Origin: Sphingomonas pokkalii
GTDB taxonomy: Bacteria > Pseudomonadota > Alphaproteobacteria > Sphingomonadales > Sphingomonadaceae
Direction: 5' to 3'
Assembly: GCF_003096275.1 (NCBI RefSeq)
Contig: NZ_QENQ01000001.1
Coordinates: 2,719,407 to 2,783,406, forward strand
DNA length: 64,000 nucleotides
Positions 36,752-44,751 of this stretch are shown here, one piece after another. A program made the position numbers and the translations under genes. How positions within the stretch are numbered: the first letter of the stretch is position 1; each line of letters begins with the position of its first letter. The notes under the pieces were generated by a model. The model did not search any database. It saw nothing but the letters and a program-made list of their open reading frames with translations, and had not been told where the DNA came from.

Positions 36752-36924
36752 TCTTTTCCGCCTATCCCCGCTGCACCAGCGGATGTCGAAGCGGCCCTTC
36801 CTTATTTTTGCAGCATCCGGGCGCGTGGCGCATCGTCGCCCCCTGCACGAACGACATGCCCCATGACCGCATATCGCGGCACGCCGAGCAATAGTGGGTC
36901 GCACCGATTGGGACCTATTTCCGT

Positions 36925-36954
36925 TTGACCCGATTACTTGGGCAGCAATAGCAT
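36925..36954 (+). promoter_or_regulatory. Candidate promoter of the injection-system operon
   Basis: TTGACC (36925-36930) and TAGCAT (36949-36954) are separated by 18 bases. Transcription would begin at or next to the ATG at 36961, leaving almost no leader, and there is no Shine-Dalgarno (only a C-run precedes the ATG). Leaderless translation or an upstream promoter after tRNA-Trp are the options. Confidence 0.3.
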
Positions 36955-36960
36955 CCCCCC

Positions 36961-37560
36961 ATGGATTTGCTTCGAAATTGCCTCGTTAAAATCTGCAATT
37001 CCGTTAATACTTATATGAATAACCTCGACCCCAGACAGGATTCATGGGTTATTCTTTCCAGTATCGTCGGCCAGAATGGCACGACGAACAAGGATGCTGT
37101 CGGGAAAATCGTCATGACGGTTTACAATATAACCCGAGAAAGCTTCGCAAGCAGCTACAGCCCGGCCACCATGGCGCCGCCGAGCGCCAATGCGGCCTTG
37201 GGCCTGACGATCGTTCCGCCCCCGATCTATCTCGACATCCACCTGATGTTCATGGCGAATTTCACGGATCATGCGTATCCTGACGGCCTGGCCGCGCTCT
37301 CCAGCCTCATCGGCTTCTTCCAGCAGACGCCGGTCATCAACCAGCAGAATACGCCGGGGCTTTCGCCGGAGATCGATCAACTCACCCTCGACCTGGAACA
37401 TCTGTCCCCGGTCGACGTCAACTATGTGATGGGAATGCTGGGAACACGGTATCTCCCCAGCGCCTTTTACAAGCTACGGATGATCCCCTTCGCCTCCAGG
37501 GCAATGCAGGCTCGCACCTATGCGGTGTCCGGCAGCGGCATGGGCGACATCGGGGCATGA
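36961..37560 (+). CDS. DUF4255 protein, injection-system cap/terminator (Afp16/Pvc16-like)
   Basis: This 199-aa protein of the DUF4255 family is related to the Afp16/Pvc16 N-terminal region. In contractile injection systems that region caps the tube and sheath at the distal end and fixes particle length. Family text is SLIGFFQQTPVINQQNTPGL, then LTLDLEHLSPVDVNYVMGMLG and YLPSAFYKLRMIPF. It is first in the forward operon; its stop overlaps the next ATG. The first 60 codons are notably AT-rich compared with the rest. No ribosome site is seen before the ATG. Confidence 0.88.
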   Translation: MDLLRNCLVKICNSVNTYMNNLDPRQDSWVILSSIVGQNGTTNKDAVGKIVMTVYNITRESFASSYSPATMAPPSANAALGLTIVPPPIYLDIHLMFMANFTDHAYPDGLAALSSLIGFFQQTPVINQQNTPGLSPEIDQLTLDLEHLSPVDVNYVMGMLGTRYLPSAFYKLRMIPFASRAMQARTYAVSGSGMGDIGA

Positions 37561-38747
37561 TCCGCACGCGCACCGATCGCGCGGCTGCGACGGCAGGCGC
37601 CCAATCGGCTCTCGATCCGGTACGCACGCTTTTCTCCGTCCGCTTTCGCCACGACTATTATAACGCGACGGATGACAGATGCCGCGATCTCGTCGCCGTA
37701 CCGACCGACGATTGCGCAGCGCTGATGGCCCAGATTGGCATATTCCAGGTCCATCAGGACGCGGGCTTCAGCATCGTCATCCCGCAATCGCGCGTCGGTG
37801 CGCTCGTGAATGCGATCGTCCAGGGCTATTGCGCGTCGGGGCCCGGCCAAGGCTTCTGGACGCGGCTTCGCTTCCTGCTCGTCTCGACCAACGAGAATTT
37901 CGTCGGCATCACCGATTGGCCGATCGATACCAGCCCTACCCGGCAGGCGCTGTTCACCGACAATCTCGCAGTCCATGCGCAGCCGGACGGTCTGTCGCTC
38001 GGCGATCACGGCCTGGGCGCCGCCGCGCTGCTCCCGGTTACCGGCGGGACGATCTCCCTGCCGGCAGGGCCCGTCGGCACGGTTACCGCGCTGGATCTGT
38101 CCGGCGCCCCGGTCGCTTCGGTACAGCGGAGCGCGACGGTGCCAGTGATCCTCAGCCTCGCCGGCCTGCCCAACGATCGCTACACGATCATCGGCACGCC
38201 GCCCGAGGCCTATACCGGGCCTGCCCAGCTCGCCTATGTCCCGCCGGCATCGCTTGCCACGGGAATGATCGACCTGCTGTTGACGCAGCCCACGGCCGAC
38301 ACCGGCGATCCCGCCGCCTTCCCCGTACCGATGCCGCCCGCACCACCGCCGCCGGACTATGCCCAGCATCCGGTACCGATCACGCCGGTGGCGCTGATCG
38401 CACAGTTTCGGGCGCGGAAGACCTTCTGGCGCTACTTCGTCGTGCCGCACGCGGCCCGCGGCGCCTTTACGGACACGCTGGCCATCACCGGCCAGGACGT
38501 CGCATTCGGCAAGTCGAAGACGGTGCTGCCCAATGGCGATGCCGCGATCCTGTTTTCAGCGGAGACGCCGCTGGCCATGCGCCAACGCAGTCCACACCGG
38601 TTCCGCCTGTCCGGCGAACGCCATTCCCCTGATGGCGGCCAGGCCGATATCAGCGTCGATCCGCTGCCCTGCGCCGCGACCTCGCCAGTCTGGCCTGTGA
38701 CTGAACAACCACTAGCAGGCACTTCAGAAATTTACGTTTATATATGA
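37557..38747 (+). CDS. Unrecognised injection-system operon protein (396 aa)
   Basis: I do not recognise a named domain. The N-terminal half (about residues 1-140) is mixed alpha/beta, with SVRFRHDYYNATDDRCRDLVAVP and a conserved-looking VSTNENFVGITDWP. The middle is beta-rich (TGGTISLPAGPVGTVTALDL, VILSLAGLPNDRYTIIG), then comes a Pro-rich linker (residues 262-272). The C-terminal part ends SEIYVYI. It is coupled by ATGA overlaps to the DUF4255 gene before it and the micro-ORF after it, and sits before the sheath gene. It is therefore probably a structural or assembly part of the particle. Function unknown. Confidence 0.8.
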   Translation: MIRTRTDRAAATAGAQSALDPVRTLFSVRFRHDYYNATDDRCRDLVAVPTDDCAALMAQIGIFQVHQDAGFSIVIPQSRVGALVNAIVQGYCASGPGQGFWTRLRFLLVSTNENFVGITDWPIDTSPTRQALFTDNLAVHAQPDGLSLGDHGLGAAALLPVTGGTISLPAGPVGTVTALDLSGAPVASVQRSATVPVILSLAGLPNDRYTIIGTPPEAYTGPAQLAYVPPASLATGMIDLLLTQPTADTGDPAAFPVPMPPAPPPPDYAQHPVPITPVALIAQFRARKTFWRYFVVPHAARGAFTDTLAITGQDVAFGKSKTVLPNGDAAILFSAETPLAMRQRSPHRFRLSGERHSPDGGQADISVDPLPCAATSPVWPVTEQPLAGTSEIYVYI

Positions 38748-38854
38748 ATCAAAGGTCCAAGATGCACGCCCGCAGGCACTACAGCCCGGCGGACGCCCAA
38801 TACCCGACGCCGTTTTCCTTTCCGACCGCTGATCCAGAAAGGCTTTCCCGATGA
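38744..38854 (+). CDS. 36-codon micro-ORF coupled at both ends
   Basis: ATG at 38744 overlaps the TGA of the preceding gene, and its own TGA (38852-38854) overlaps the ATG of the sheath gene, both as ATGA. The peptide is basic and Pro-rich (starts MNQRSKMHARRHYSP, ends ERLSR). The frame is open exactly between the two genes. It may be a real small protein, or a translational bridge that hands ribosomes to the sheath gene. No homologue is known to me. Confidence 0.5.
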   Translation: MNQRSKMHARRHYSPADAQYPTPFSFPTADPERLSR

Positions 38855-40638
38855 CGATCGTTACGAGCGCGAGTTCCTATCTCACCCGAAAGACTCCCGG
38901 CGTCTATGTGACGGAAGTCGAAGCCTTTGGTTCCAGCATCGTTGGGGTCGACACCGCCATACCGGTGTTCGTCGGCTATACCGAATTCGCCGGCGATCCC
39001 TCCACGGGCAAGCCACTCTATATGATACCGACCTCGATCGGATCGATGGTGGATTTCACCCAATGCTTCGGCGGGCCGGCGCCGGCCAGCTTCAAGGTGA
39101 AGAACCTCACCCCGGCCGACGATGCATCCGACGATACGGACACGGACACGGAAGACGCGGCGGCGCAACTGCCGAGCTTCTACGCCGATTACACCGCGGA
39201 TCCGACAAAGCCGCCCGTTTCCACGCCCTTCCTGCTCTCACCCGTCGCCACACCGGATGAACCGACCCAGTTCAACCTTTACTGGTCGATGATGGCATTC
39301 TTCGCCAATGGCGGCACGGCCTGCTACATCGTTTCGGTCGGCAGCTATTGGGTCAACCAGTCACCCACCTCGGCACCGGACCCGGCCCTTTCGTCGACCT
39401 GGACGCTTCAGCCGATCGATGGGACGGCGCTCACCAATGGCGTGATCGCCGCCGGGTACACGGTCGGCCCGACGATGACGGTGGTACCGGAAGCCTGCCA
39501 GCTGGCCACCTATGACGGCGCCAACTGGACCTATAACGGCTATAACGATGTGGTGCAGACCATGTTGTCGCAGGCATCGGTGCTGCAAGACCGGGTCGCG
39601 ATCCTCGATCTGCCGGCATGTCAGACGGCAACGACCCAGGCCCAACTCGTCGATTGCCAGACGGGGCTTTCGAACGCGATCGCGCCGGCGATCGCTGCGG
39701 CAAGCTACGGAGCCTGCTATGCGCCAGCGATCGTCGCGTCGGTCGTAACGTCCAGCAACATTCTCTACACCAACCTGCAATCGGACGACAACGCGACCGT
39801 TAACGACATTCTGACGACGCAGGCGGTGCAACTGTACACGGGCGCCTCGCTCGCCAACGTCCAGTCGGCGATCGCTACGGCGTTTCCGCTGGCGGGCAAG
39901 GAGGCGGAGAATAGCAGCCAATACTCCAACGACCCCTCCGACTATCCCACCATGGAGGATACACAGCAGACGTTGACGCAATGGCAGCAGGGGCTCGACA
40001 ATCTGCTCCTCGCCAGCCTGCCCATCTTCAAGCAGATGGAAACGCTGATCGCGGCGGAGATGAACATACTGCCGCCCAGCGGCTTCCTCGCCGGCGTCTG
40101 GGCGGCCAGCGATTCGCAGCGCGGCGTGTGGAATGCACCCGCCAACATCGCGCTCGCCGCCGCAACCGAGCCGCTGTACAAGATGAGCGATGCCGAGCAG
40201 GGCGGCTTCAACGTCCCGACCAACGGCGAGGCGATCGACATCATCCGCTCGCAGCCCAGCCGCGGCAGCGTCGTCTGGGGCGCCCGCACGCTCGACGGGA
40301 ACAGCAACGATTACCGCTACATCCAGGTTCGGCGGACGCTGATCTACATCGAACAGTCGATCAAGCAGGCGCTGGCCCCTTATGTATTCGCGCCGAACGA
40401 TTCCCTCACCTGGGGTACCGTTACCGCCGCGATCGCCAGCTTCCTCACCGGCCTGTGGCAGCAAGGCGGCCTTGTCGGCGCGAAGCCCAGCGAAGCCTTC
40501 ACCGTTTCCTGCGGACTGGGCTCGACGATGACCTCCCAGAATATTCTCGATGGCTACATGATCGTCGCCGTCACCCTGCAGTTGGTCCATCCGGCCGAAT
40601 ATATCGAGCTGACCTTCACGCAGACCATGGGCAGCTGA
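38851..40638 (+). CDS. Contractile sheath protein (Afp2-4/Pvc2-4-like)
   Basis: This 595-aa phage-tail-sheath-family protein contracts to drive the inner tube. The N-terminus has the sheath signature TRKTPGVYVTEVEAFGSS and TAIPVFVGYTEF. The C-terminal domain has PYVFAPNDSLTWGTVTAAIA, AFTVSCGLGSTMTSQNI and HPAEYIELTFTQ, which build the sheath handshake in this family. Only one sheath gene is present, whereas Afp and PVC have three paralogues. It is longer than single-sheath proteins of about 480-520 aa because of an inserted middle region. Confidence 0.95.
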   Translation: MTIVTSASSYLTRKTPGVYVTEVEAFGSSIVGVDTAIPVFVGYTEFAGDPSTGKPLYMIPTSIGSMVDFTQCFGGPAPASFKVKNLTPADDASDDTDTDTEDAAAQLPSFYADYTADPTKPPVSTPFLLSPVATPDEPTQFNLYWSMMAFFANGGTACYIVSVGSYWVNQSPTSAPDPALSSTWTLQPIDGTALTNGVIAAGYTVGPTMTVVPEACQLATYDGANWTYNGYNDVVQTMLSQASVLQDRVAILDLPACQTATTQAQLVDCQTGLSNAIAPAIAAASYGACYAPAIVASVVTSSNILYTNLQSDDNATVNDILTTQAVQLYTGASLANVQSAIATAFPLAGKEAENSSQYSNDPSDYPTMEDTQQTLTQWQQGLDNLLLASLPIFKQMETLIAAEMNILPPSGFLAGVWAASDSQRGVWNAPANIALAAATEPLYKMSDAEQGGFNVPTNGEAIDIIRSQPSRGSVVWGARTLDGNSNDYRYIQVRRTLIYIEQSIKQALAPYVFAPNDSLTWGTVTAAIASFLTGLWQQGGLVGAKPSEAFTVSCGLGSTMTSQNILDGYMIVAVTLQLVHPAEYIELTFTQTMGS

Positions 40639-40687
40639 TCGCCCTTTCCCACCGCGTCCCGTTCACTCTTTTCATGGGAACCTCCAC

Positions 40688-41137
40688 ATGGCAGGCGAGA
40701 CTCAGAATACCACATGGCCGTTGCCGAAATTCTACTTCTCGGTCACCGGCATTCCCGGCAATCCCGTGTTCCAGGAAGTCACCGGTCTCGAAACCGAGGT
40801 GCAGGTGATCGAATATCGTGCCGGCAACAGCAGTACCTTTTCCCCGATCAAGATGCCGGGCCTCGCCAAAGTCGGCAATGTGACGATGAAGAAAGGCATC
40901 TTCGTCACCGACGATACCTTATGGACCTGGTTCAACTCGATCACGATGAACACGATCGCGCGGTCGAATATCGTCGTCAATCTGCTCGATCAGACCGGCA
41001 CTGCCCAGTATAAATGGCAGCTCAACAACGCCTTCCCGACAAAACTCACCGGCACGGACCTCAAGTCCGACGGCAACGAAGTCGCGGTGGAAAGCATCGA
41101 GATCGCCTATGAAACGATGACGATCACGATCGCGTGA
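40688..41137 (+). CDS. Inner tube protein (gp19/Afp1-like)
   Basis: This 149-aa T4-gp19-type tube protein forms hexameric rings. Family text is FYFSVTGIPGNPVFQEVTGL, IEYRAGNSSTFSPIKMPGL and VTMKKGIFVTDDTLWTWFN, ending in the paired strands VESIEIAYETMTIT. It is preceded by a GGGAACC site before ATG. It directly follows the sheath gene, the usual tube/sheath order. Confidence 0.95.
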   Translation: MAGETQNTTWPLPKFYFSVTGIPGNPVFQEVTGLETEVQVIEYRAGNSSTFSPIKMPGLAKVGNVTMKKGIFVTDDTLWTWFNSITMNTIARSNIVVNLLDQTGTAQYKWQLNNAFPTKLTGTDLKSDGNEVAVESIEIAYETMTITIA

Positions 41138-41146
41138 CGGCGGCAG

Positions 41147-41623
41147 ATGGCGAGCAATTACTACCCACCCCCGGCATTCTCCTTCGCCGTCGCGATCGCG
41201 TCGATGGCGTCGGTGCCGATGGACGCGAATATCGACGCAGCCTTCCAGGAGGTTTCGGGCATCGATCCCAAGGTCGATCTCGAGGAAGTCCGCGAAGGCG
41301 GCGTCAACGATTACGTCCACCAGTTGCCGGGCGTGACCAAGCATTCGAATCTGGTGTTGAAGCGCGGCTATGTCACCAAGGATTCGCCGCTTGCCGACTG
41401 GGCGGCGCAAACCGTGGGGTCCACGCTCGGCACACCGATCCAGACGCAGACGATCACCATCTTCCTGCTTGGGCCCACCGGCCAGGCGCTTGTCACCTGG
41501 ACGTTCCTGAACGCCTGGCCGGTCAAGTGGGAAGTCGGCACGCTCGATTCCACCAACACCTCGTCCGTGCTCACCCAGACCCTCGAAATCTCATACTCCA
41601 CGGTTACGAGCGCGCTGAGCTGA
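41147..41623 (+). CDS. Second tube/initiator protein (Afp5-like)
   Basis: This 158-aa paralogue of the tube protein has FSFAVAIASMASVPMDANIDA, VSGIDPKVDLEEVREGG, LVLKRGYVTKDSPLADWA and a terminal LEISYSTVTSA. In Afp and PVC the Afp5-type paralogue forms the first tube layer that connects tube to spike, and that role is inferred here. The start is only 9 bases after the tube gene stop. Confidence 0.9.
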   Translation: MASNYYPPPAFSFAVAIASMASVPMDANIDAAFQEVSGIDPKVDLEEVREGGVNDYVHQLPGVTKHSNLVLKRGYVTKDSPLADWAAQTVGSTLGTPIQTQTITIFLLGPTGQALVTWTFLNAWPVKWEVGTLDSTNTSSVLTQTLEISYSTVTSALS

Positions 41624-41656
41624 GCGCGACGCACACACGCTGAAGCAGGGGGAAAC

Positions 41657-41848
41657 ATGGCGTTGCAGATCAGCGAAATCGGCATCCGGCTCGCCGTGGG
41701 TGATGCGCCCCATGCCGCGGACTTCGCACCTGCCGCAGCGAGCGGCCACCAGGCCCCGGCTTCGCTCAGCCCCGAGCAGATCGACGACGTCGTTCAGCGC
41801 TGCGCGCGCGTTGTACTGGCTTCGATCGAACGATTGGGGGATCGCTGA
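41657..41848 (+). CDS. DUF5908 small protein
   Basis: This 63-aa protein has an N-terminal strand MALQISEIGIRLAV, a Pro/Ala-rich middle and a C-terminal helix DDVVQRCARVVLASIERLGDR. That is the DUF5908 pattern found between tube and baseplate genes of eCIS loci. Its exact role is unknown; in PVC-type systems a small protein at this position (Afp6/Pvc6-like) is thought to be structural. It is preceded by GGGGGAAAC 2-3 bases before the ATG. Confidence 0.82.
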   Translation: MALQISEIGIRLAVGDAPHAADFAPAAASGHQAPASLSPEQIDDVVQRCARVVLASIERLGDR

Positions 41849-41849
41849 A

Positions 41850-42542
41850 GTGAACGCCCCCACGCGGATGACGATTACCGCCTATACCGATCCGCAGTTC
41901 ACATCCAAAGCCGGGGGAGCCAATCCGTTCACCGTCTGGATGAACCCGGCGAGCTACAATTACAGTCGTCGCATCGCCTATAACGACCGCCAGGCGCAGG
42001 GTGCCTCCGGCCCCTCCCCCGATTTCAACCGCATTGCCGAAGAAAGCGTGACGTTCGAGCTGATGTTCGACGCCACCGGCGTGCTCCCCGTCCCAACCGG
42101 GCAGAGCTATGCCAACGGTGTCGCGGACGTGATCGACCAGTTTCTAAGCCTGGTGGCGACGCTGAAGGGATCGATTCACAGCCCCAATTATCTGATCCTC
42201 AGTTGGGCCCAGCTGCAATATCAGTGCGTGCTTTCCAACGTCCGCATCACCTACACCCTGTTCGCACCGAACGGCACGCCGTTGCGCGCCAAGATGGATG
42301 TCGAGTTCAGCTCGTTCACCAGCGAGGGGATGCTCGCCAAGGGCACGCAGAAGCAGTCGCCCGACCTCACGCACGCCGTCACCGTGATCACCGGCGATAC
42401 GCTGCCGGACCTGTGCTACCGCATCTATGGCGAGAGCCGCTATTACATCCAGGTCGCGCGCTTCAACCGCCTGCTCGATTTCAGGACGCTGCAGCCGGGC
42501 ACACGGCTGCTATTTCCTCCCCTCAGCGGCTCGGCGGCATGA
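41850..42542 (+). CDS. CIS tube/LysM baseplate protein (Afp7/Pvc7-like)
   Basis: This 230-aa protein has an N-terminal CIS-tube-type domain (FTVWMNPASYNYSRRIAYND, then ESVTFELMFDATGVLP). Its C-terminal LysM-like segment (HAVTVITGDTLPDLCYRIYG, then YYIQVARFNRLLDFRTLQPG) resembles phage gp53/LysM baseplate hubs. The start is GTG at 41850 with GGGGG about 9 bases upstream; ATG at 41868 is the alternative. Its stop overlaps the spike gene ATG. In Afp this position encodes the hub joining tube and spike. Confidence 0.9.
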   Translation: MNAPTRMTITAYTDPQFTSKAGGANPFTVWMNPASYNYSRRIAYNDRQAQGASGPSPDFNRIAEESVTFELMFDATGVLPVPTGQSYANGVADVIDQFLSLVATLKGSIHSPNYLILSWAQLQYQCVLSNVRITYTLFAPNGTPLRAKMDVEFSSFTSEGMLAKGTQKQSPDLTHAVTVITGDTLPDLCYRIYGESRYYIQVARFNRLLDFRTLQPGTRLLFPPLSGSAA

Positions 42543-44275
42543 GCGCGCCATCACCCGTCGATCTCGCGGTCAGCAATGTCGACCTCACCATATTCTGCAA
42601 CGGCGCGGCGCTCGGCGCCGATGTCCAGATCGTCTCCATCGACGTCTGGAGCGGCGTGAACAAGCTGCCCAAGGCCCGGCTGGTCGTCTCGGACGGCAGC
42701 GCCGCCGACGAAACCTTCCCGATCAGCGAGACGGATGCGCTGATCCCCGGCGCGACGATCAGCATCGCCCTGGGCTATAACGGCAGCGAGATGACCGTGT
42801 TCGACGGCGTGGTCTATCGTCAGGGGCTGGAAATCGCGGCGAACGGCCCATCCCGGCTGGTGGTGGAAGCCACCGACAAGGCGATGGCAATGACGCTCGC
42901 CCGCCAGAATGCGCTGTTCCAGAACATCACCGACAGCCAGCTATGCCAGAAGCTCATCACCGCCGCCGGGTTGACAGCGAACGTCACCGCGACGTCGGTA
43001 GTGCACGAGAATCTGGTGCAATATTATGCGACCAGCTGGGACATGGTGGTTCTGCGCGCCCAGGCCAGCGGCATGGTCGTGATCGCCGAGGCCGGCCGCG
43101 TGACGGTAGCCCCGCCGGACACGGCCAGCGCGCCGGTTCTGACGCTGACCTTCGGCAGCTCGATCCTCGATTTCCGCGCAGATATGGATGCCTCCACCCA
43201 ATATACGGCAGCGGCGATCCAGAGCGTCGCCTGGGATCCGGCGACCCAGCAACTGGCCCAGGCCAGCCAGCCCCAGGCGGATGTGACAACGCCGGGCGAC
43301 ATCAGCTCCGACGAACTGGCGAAGGTGTTCGGCATCGCCCGCTATGTCCAGCAGACCGCCGGCGCAATGGAAGTTCCCGAACTCACCCAATGGTCCTCGG
43401 CGGAACTGCTCAAGCAGAAGCTCGCAAAGATCCGGGGCTCGGTGCGCTTTCAGGGAAGCACGCTCGCCGTACCCGGCTGCATGGTAACGCTGGCGGGGCT
43501 GGGCGGGCGCTTCAACGGCGACGGCTATGTCTCCGAAGTCCACCACCACGTATCGGACGGGCTCTGGCGCACCAGCGTCCAGCTCGGTCTGTCGCCCAAC
43601 TGGTTCGCCGCGGTTGCCCCGCAGATCGCCGCGCCCGGCGCATCGGGGCAGCTTCCGCCCGCGACCTTGCAGAGCGGCACCGTGCTGAAGATCGACCAGG
43701 ATCCCGACGGCGAATTCCGCGTACTGGTCTCCCTGCCGCTGCTGCAGGCGGCGAGCGGGGACGGCGTGTGGGCACGGTTCGGATCCTTTTATGCGTCGAA
43801 CGCGATCGGCGCGTGCTTCTATCCCGAAATCGGCGACGAGGTCGTGGTGGCGTTTCTGAGCGGTGACCCGCGCTATCCGGTCATCCTCGGCTCGCTCTAC
43901 AGCAAGGCGAAGCCGCCGCCGGTCACGCCGCAATCGGGCAACAATACCAAGAAGCTGGTGTCGAGGGCGGGCGTGACGATCGAAATCGACGAAGACAAGA
44001 AGGTCCTGCGGCTCACCACGCCGGCCAACCAGTCGATCGTGCTCGACGATGATGGCGGGGCGGTCACGCTGAAGGACAAGAACGGCAATTCGATCGCGCT
44101 GAACGGCGATGGCATCGCGATCAAGAGCGGCGGCGACATCACCTTGTCCGCCGGCGGCTCCGTCAGCCTGACCGCACAGAAGTCGTTGACCGCGACCGGC
44201 ACGTCGTCCGCCAAGATTAGCTCGACCGGCAGCGTCCAGATCAGCGGCAATGCCGGCGTGGCGCTGAATCCATGA
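42539..44275 (+). CDS. VgrG-like central spike (Afp8/Pvc8-like)
   Basis: This 578-aa trimeric spike protein has gp27-like tube domains at the N-terminus (about residues 1-370) and a gp5-like OB domain (about 380-460: SGTVLKIDQDPDGEFRVLVS, then CFYPEIGDEVVVAFLSGDPRYPVILGSLY). A C-terminal beta-helix of short repeats follows (IVLDDDGGAVTLKDKNGNSI, DITLSAGGSVSLTAQKS). No lysozyme insert is seen. The helix end would receive the PAAR-like tip. ATGA overlaps link it to the genes on both sides. Confidence 0.95.
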   Translation: MSAPSPVDLAVSNVDLTIFCNGAALGADVQIVSIDVWSGVNKLPKARLVVSDGSAADETFPISETDALIPGATISIALGYNGSEMTVFDGVVYRQGLEIAANGPSRLVVEATDKAMAMTLARQNALFQNITDSQLCQKLITAAGLTANVTATSVVHENLVQYYATSWDMVVLRAQASGMVVIAEAGRVTVAPPDTASAPVLTLTFGSSILDFRADMDASTQYTAAAIQSVAWDPATQQLAQASQPQADVTTPGDISSDELAKVFGIARYVQQTAGAMEVPELTQWSSAELLKQKLAKIRGSVRFQGSTLAVPGCMVTLAGLGGRFNGDGYVSEVHHHVSDGLWRTSVQLGLSPNWFAAVAPQIAAPGASGQLPPATLQSGTVLKIDQDPDGEFRVLVSLPLLQAASGDGVWARFGSFYASNAIGACFYPEIGDEVVVAFLSGDPRYPVILGSLYSKAKPPPVTPQSGNNTKKLVSRAGVTIEIDEDKKVLRLTTPANQSIVLDDDGGAVTLKDKNGNSIALNGDGIAIKSGGDITLSAGGSVSLTAQKSLTATGTSSAKISSTGSVQISGNAGVALNP

Positions 44276-44751
44276 GCCGGCAACCGATCCTGCGCGGGCC
44301 GAACCACCCCAATGCCGCCGCACTGCTGGCCAGCGAAGTCTATCCCTCTTTCCTCGGGCGGGGCTGGACCTTCCCGCCCAGCTTCGACCGGACCACCGCC
44401 AGCGTCGTCATGGCATCCGCAGATCAGGACATACGCGAAAGCCTTTGGATCATCCTTTCGACCAATCTCGGCGAACGGATCATGCTGGCGACCTTCGGTT
44501 CCGGCCTCTGGTCGCAGGTTTTCACGGCACTCACCCCCACCACCGCGAACGAGATCGCGCACATGGTCTCCAACGCGATCATCCAGTGGGAACCGCGCGT
44601 CCAGGTGGAGGACGTGTCCGTCGATGCGGGCGCGAAGGCCGGGTGGGTCGATATCTCGATCCTCTATTTCGTACGGCAGACGAACACCCGCAGCAACCTG
44701 GTCTATCCCTTCTATCTGCAGGAGCCGGCGCTGCCGGCGCCGATCGGATGA
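44272..44751 (+). CDS. gp25-like baseplate wedge protein (Afp9-like)
   Basis: This 159-aa protein of the GPW/gp25 family attaches the first sheath ring to the baseplate. Family text is LGRGWTFPPSFDR, DIRESLWIILSTNLGERIMLATFG and IIQWEPRVQVEDVSVDAG. The conserved EPR core motif is intact. It begins with an ATGA overlap and ends with another into the Afp11-like gene. In Afp and PVC a PAAR gene follows here, but in this locus that slot is empty. Confidence 0.94.
   Translation: MSRQPILRGPNHPNAAALLASEVYPSFLGRGWTFPPSFDRTTASVVMASADQDIRESLWIILSTNLGERIMLATFGSGLWSQVFTALTPTTANEIAHMVSNAIIQWEPRVQVEDVSVDAGAKAGWVDISILYFVRQTNTRSNLVYPFYLQEPALPAPIG

Noticed and set aside
42539..44275. VgrG-like protein as evidence for a classical type VI secretion system
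   Set aside because: No TssJ, TssL, TssM, ClpV or Hcp/TssBC gene set; sheath and tube are of the phage-tail/Afp type.
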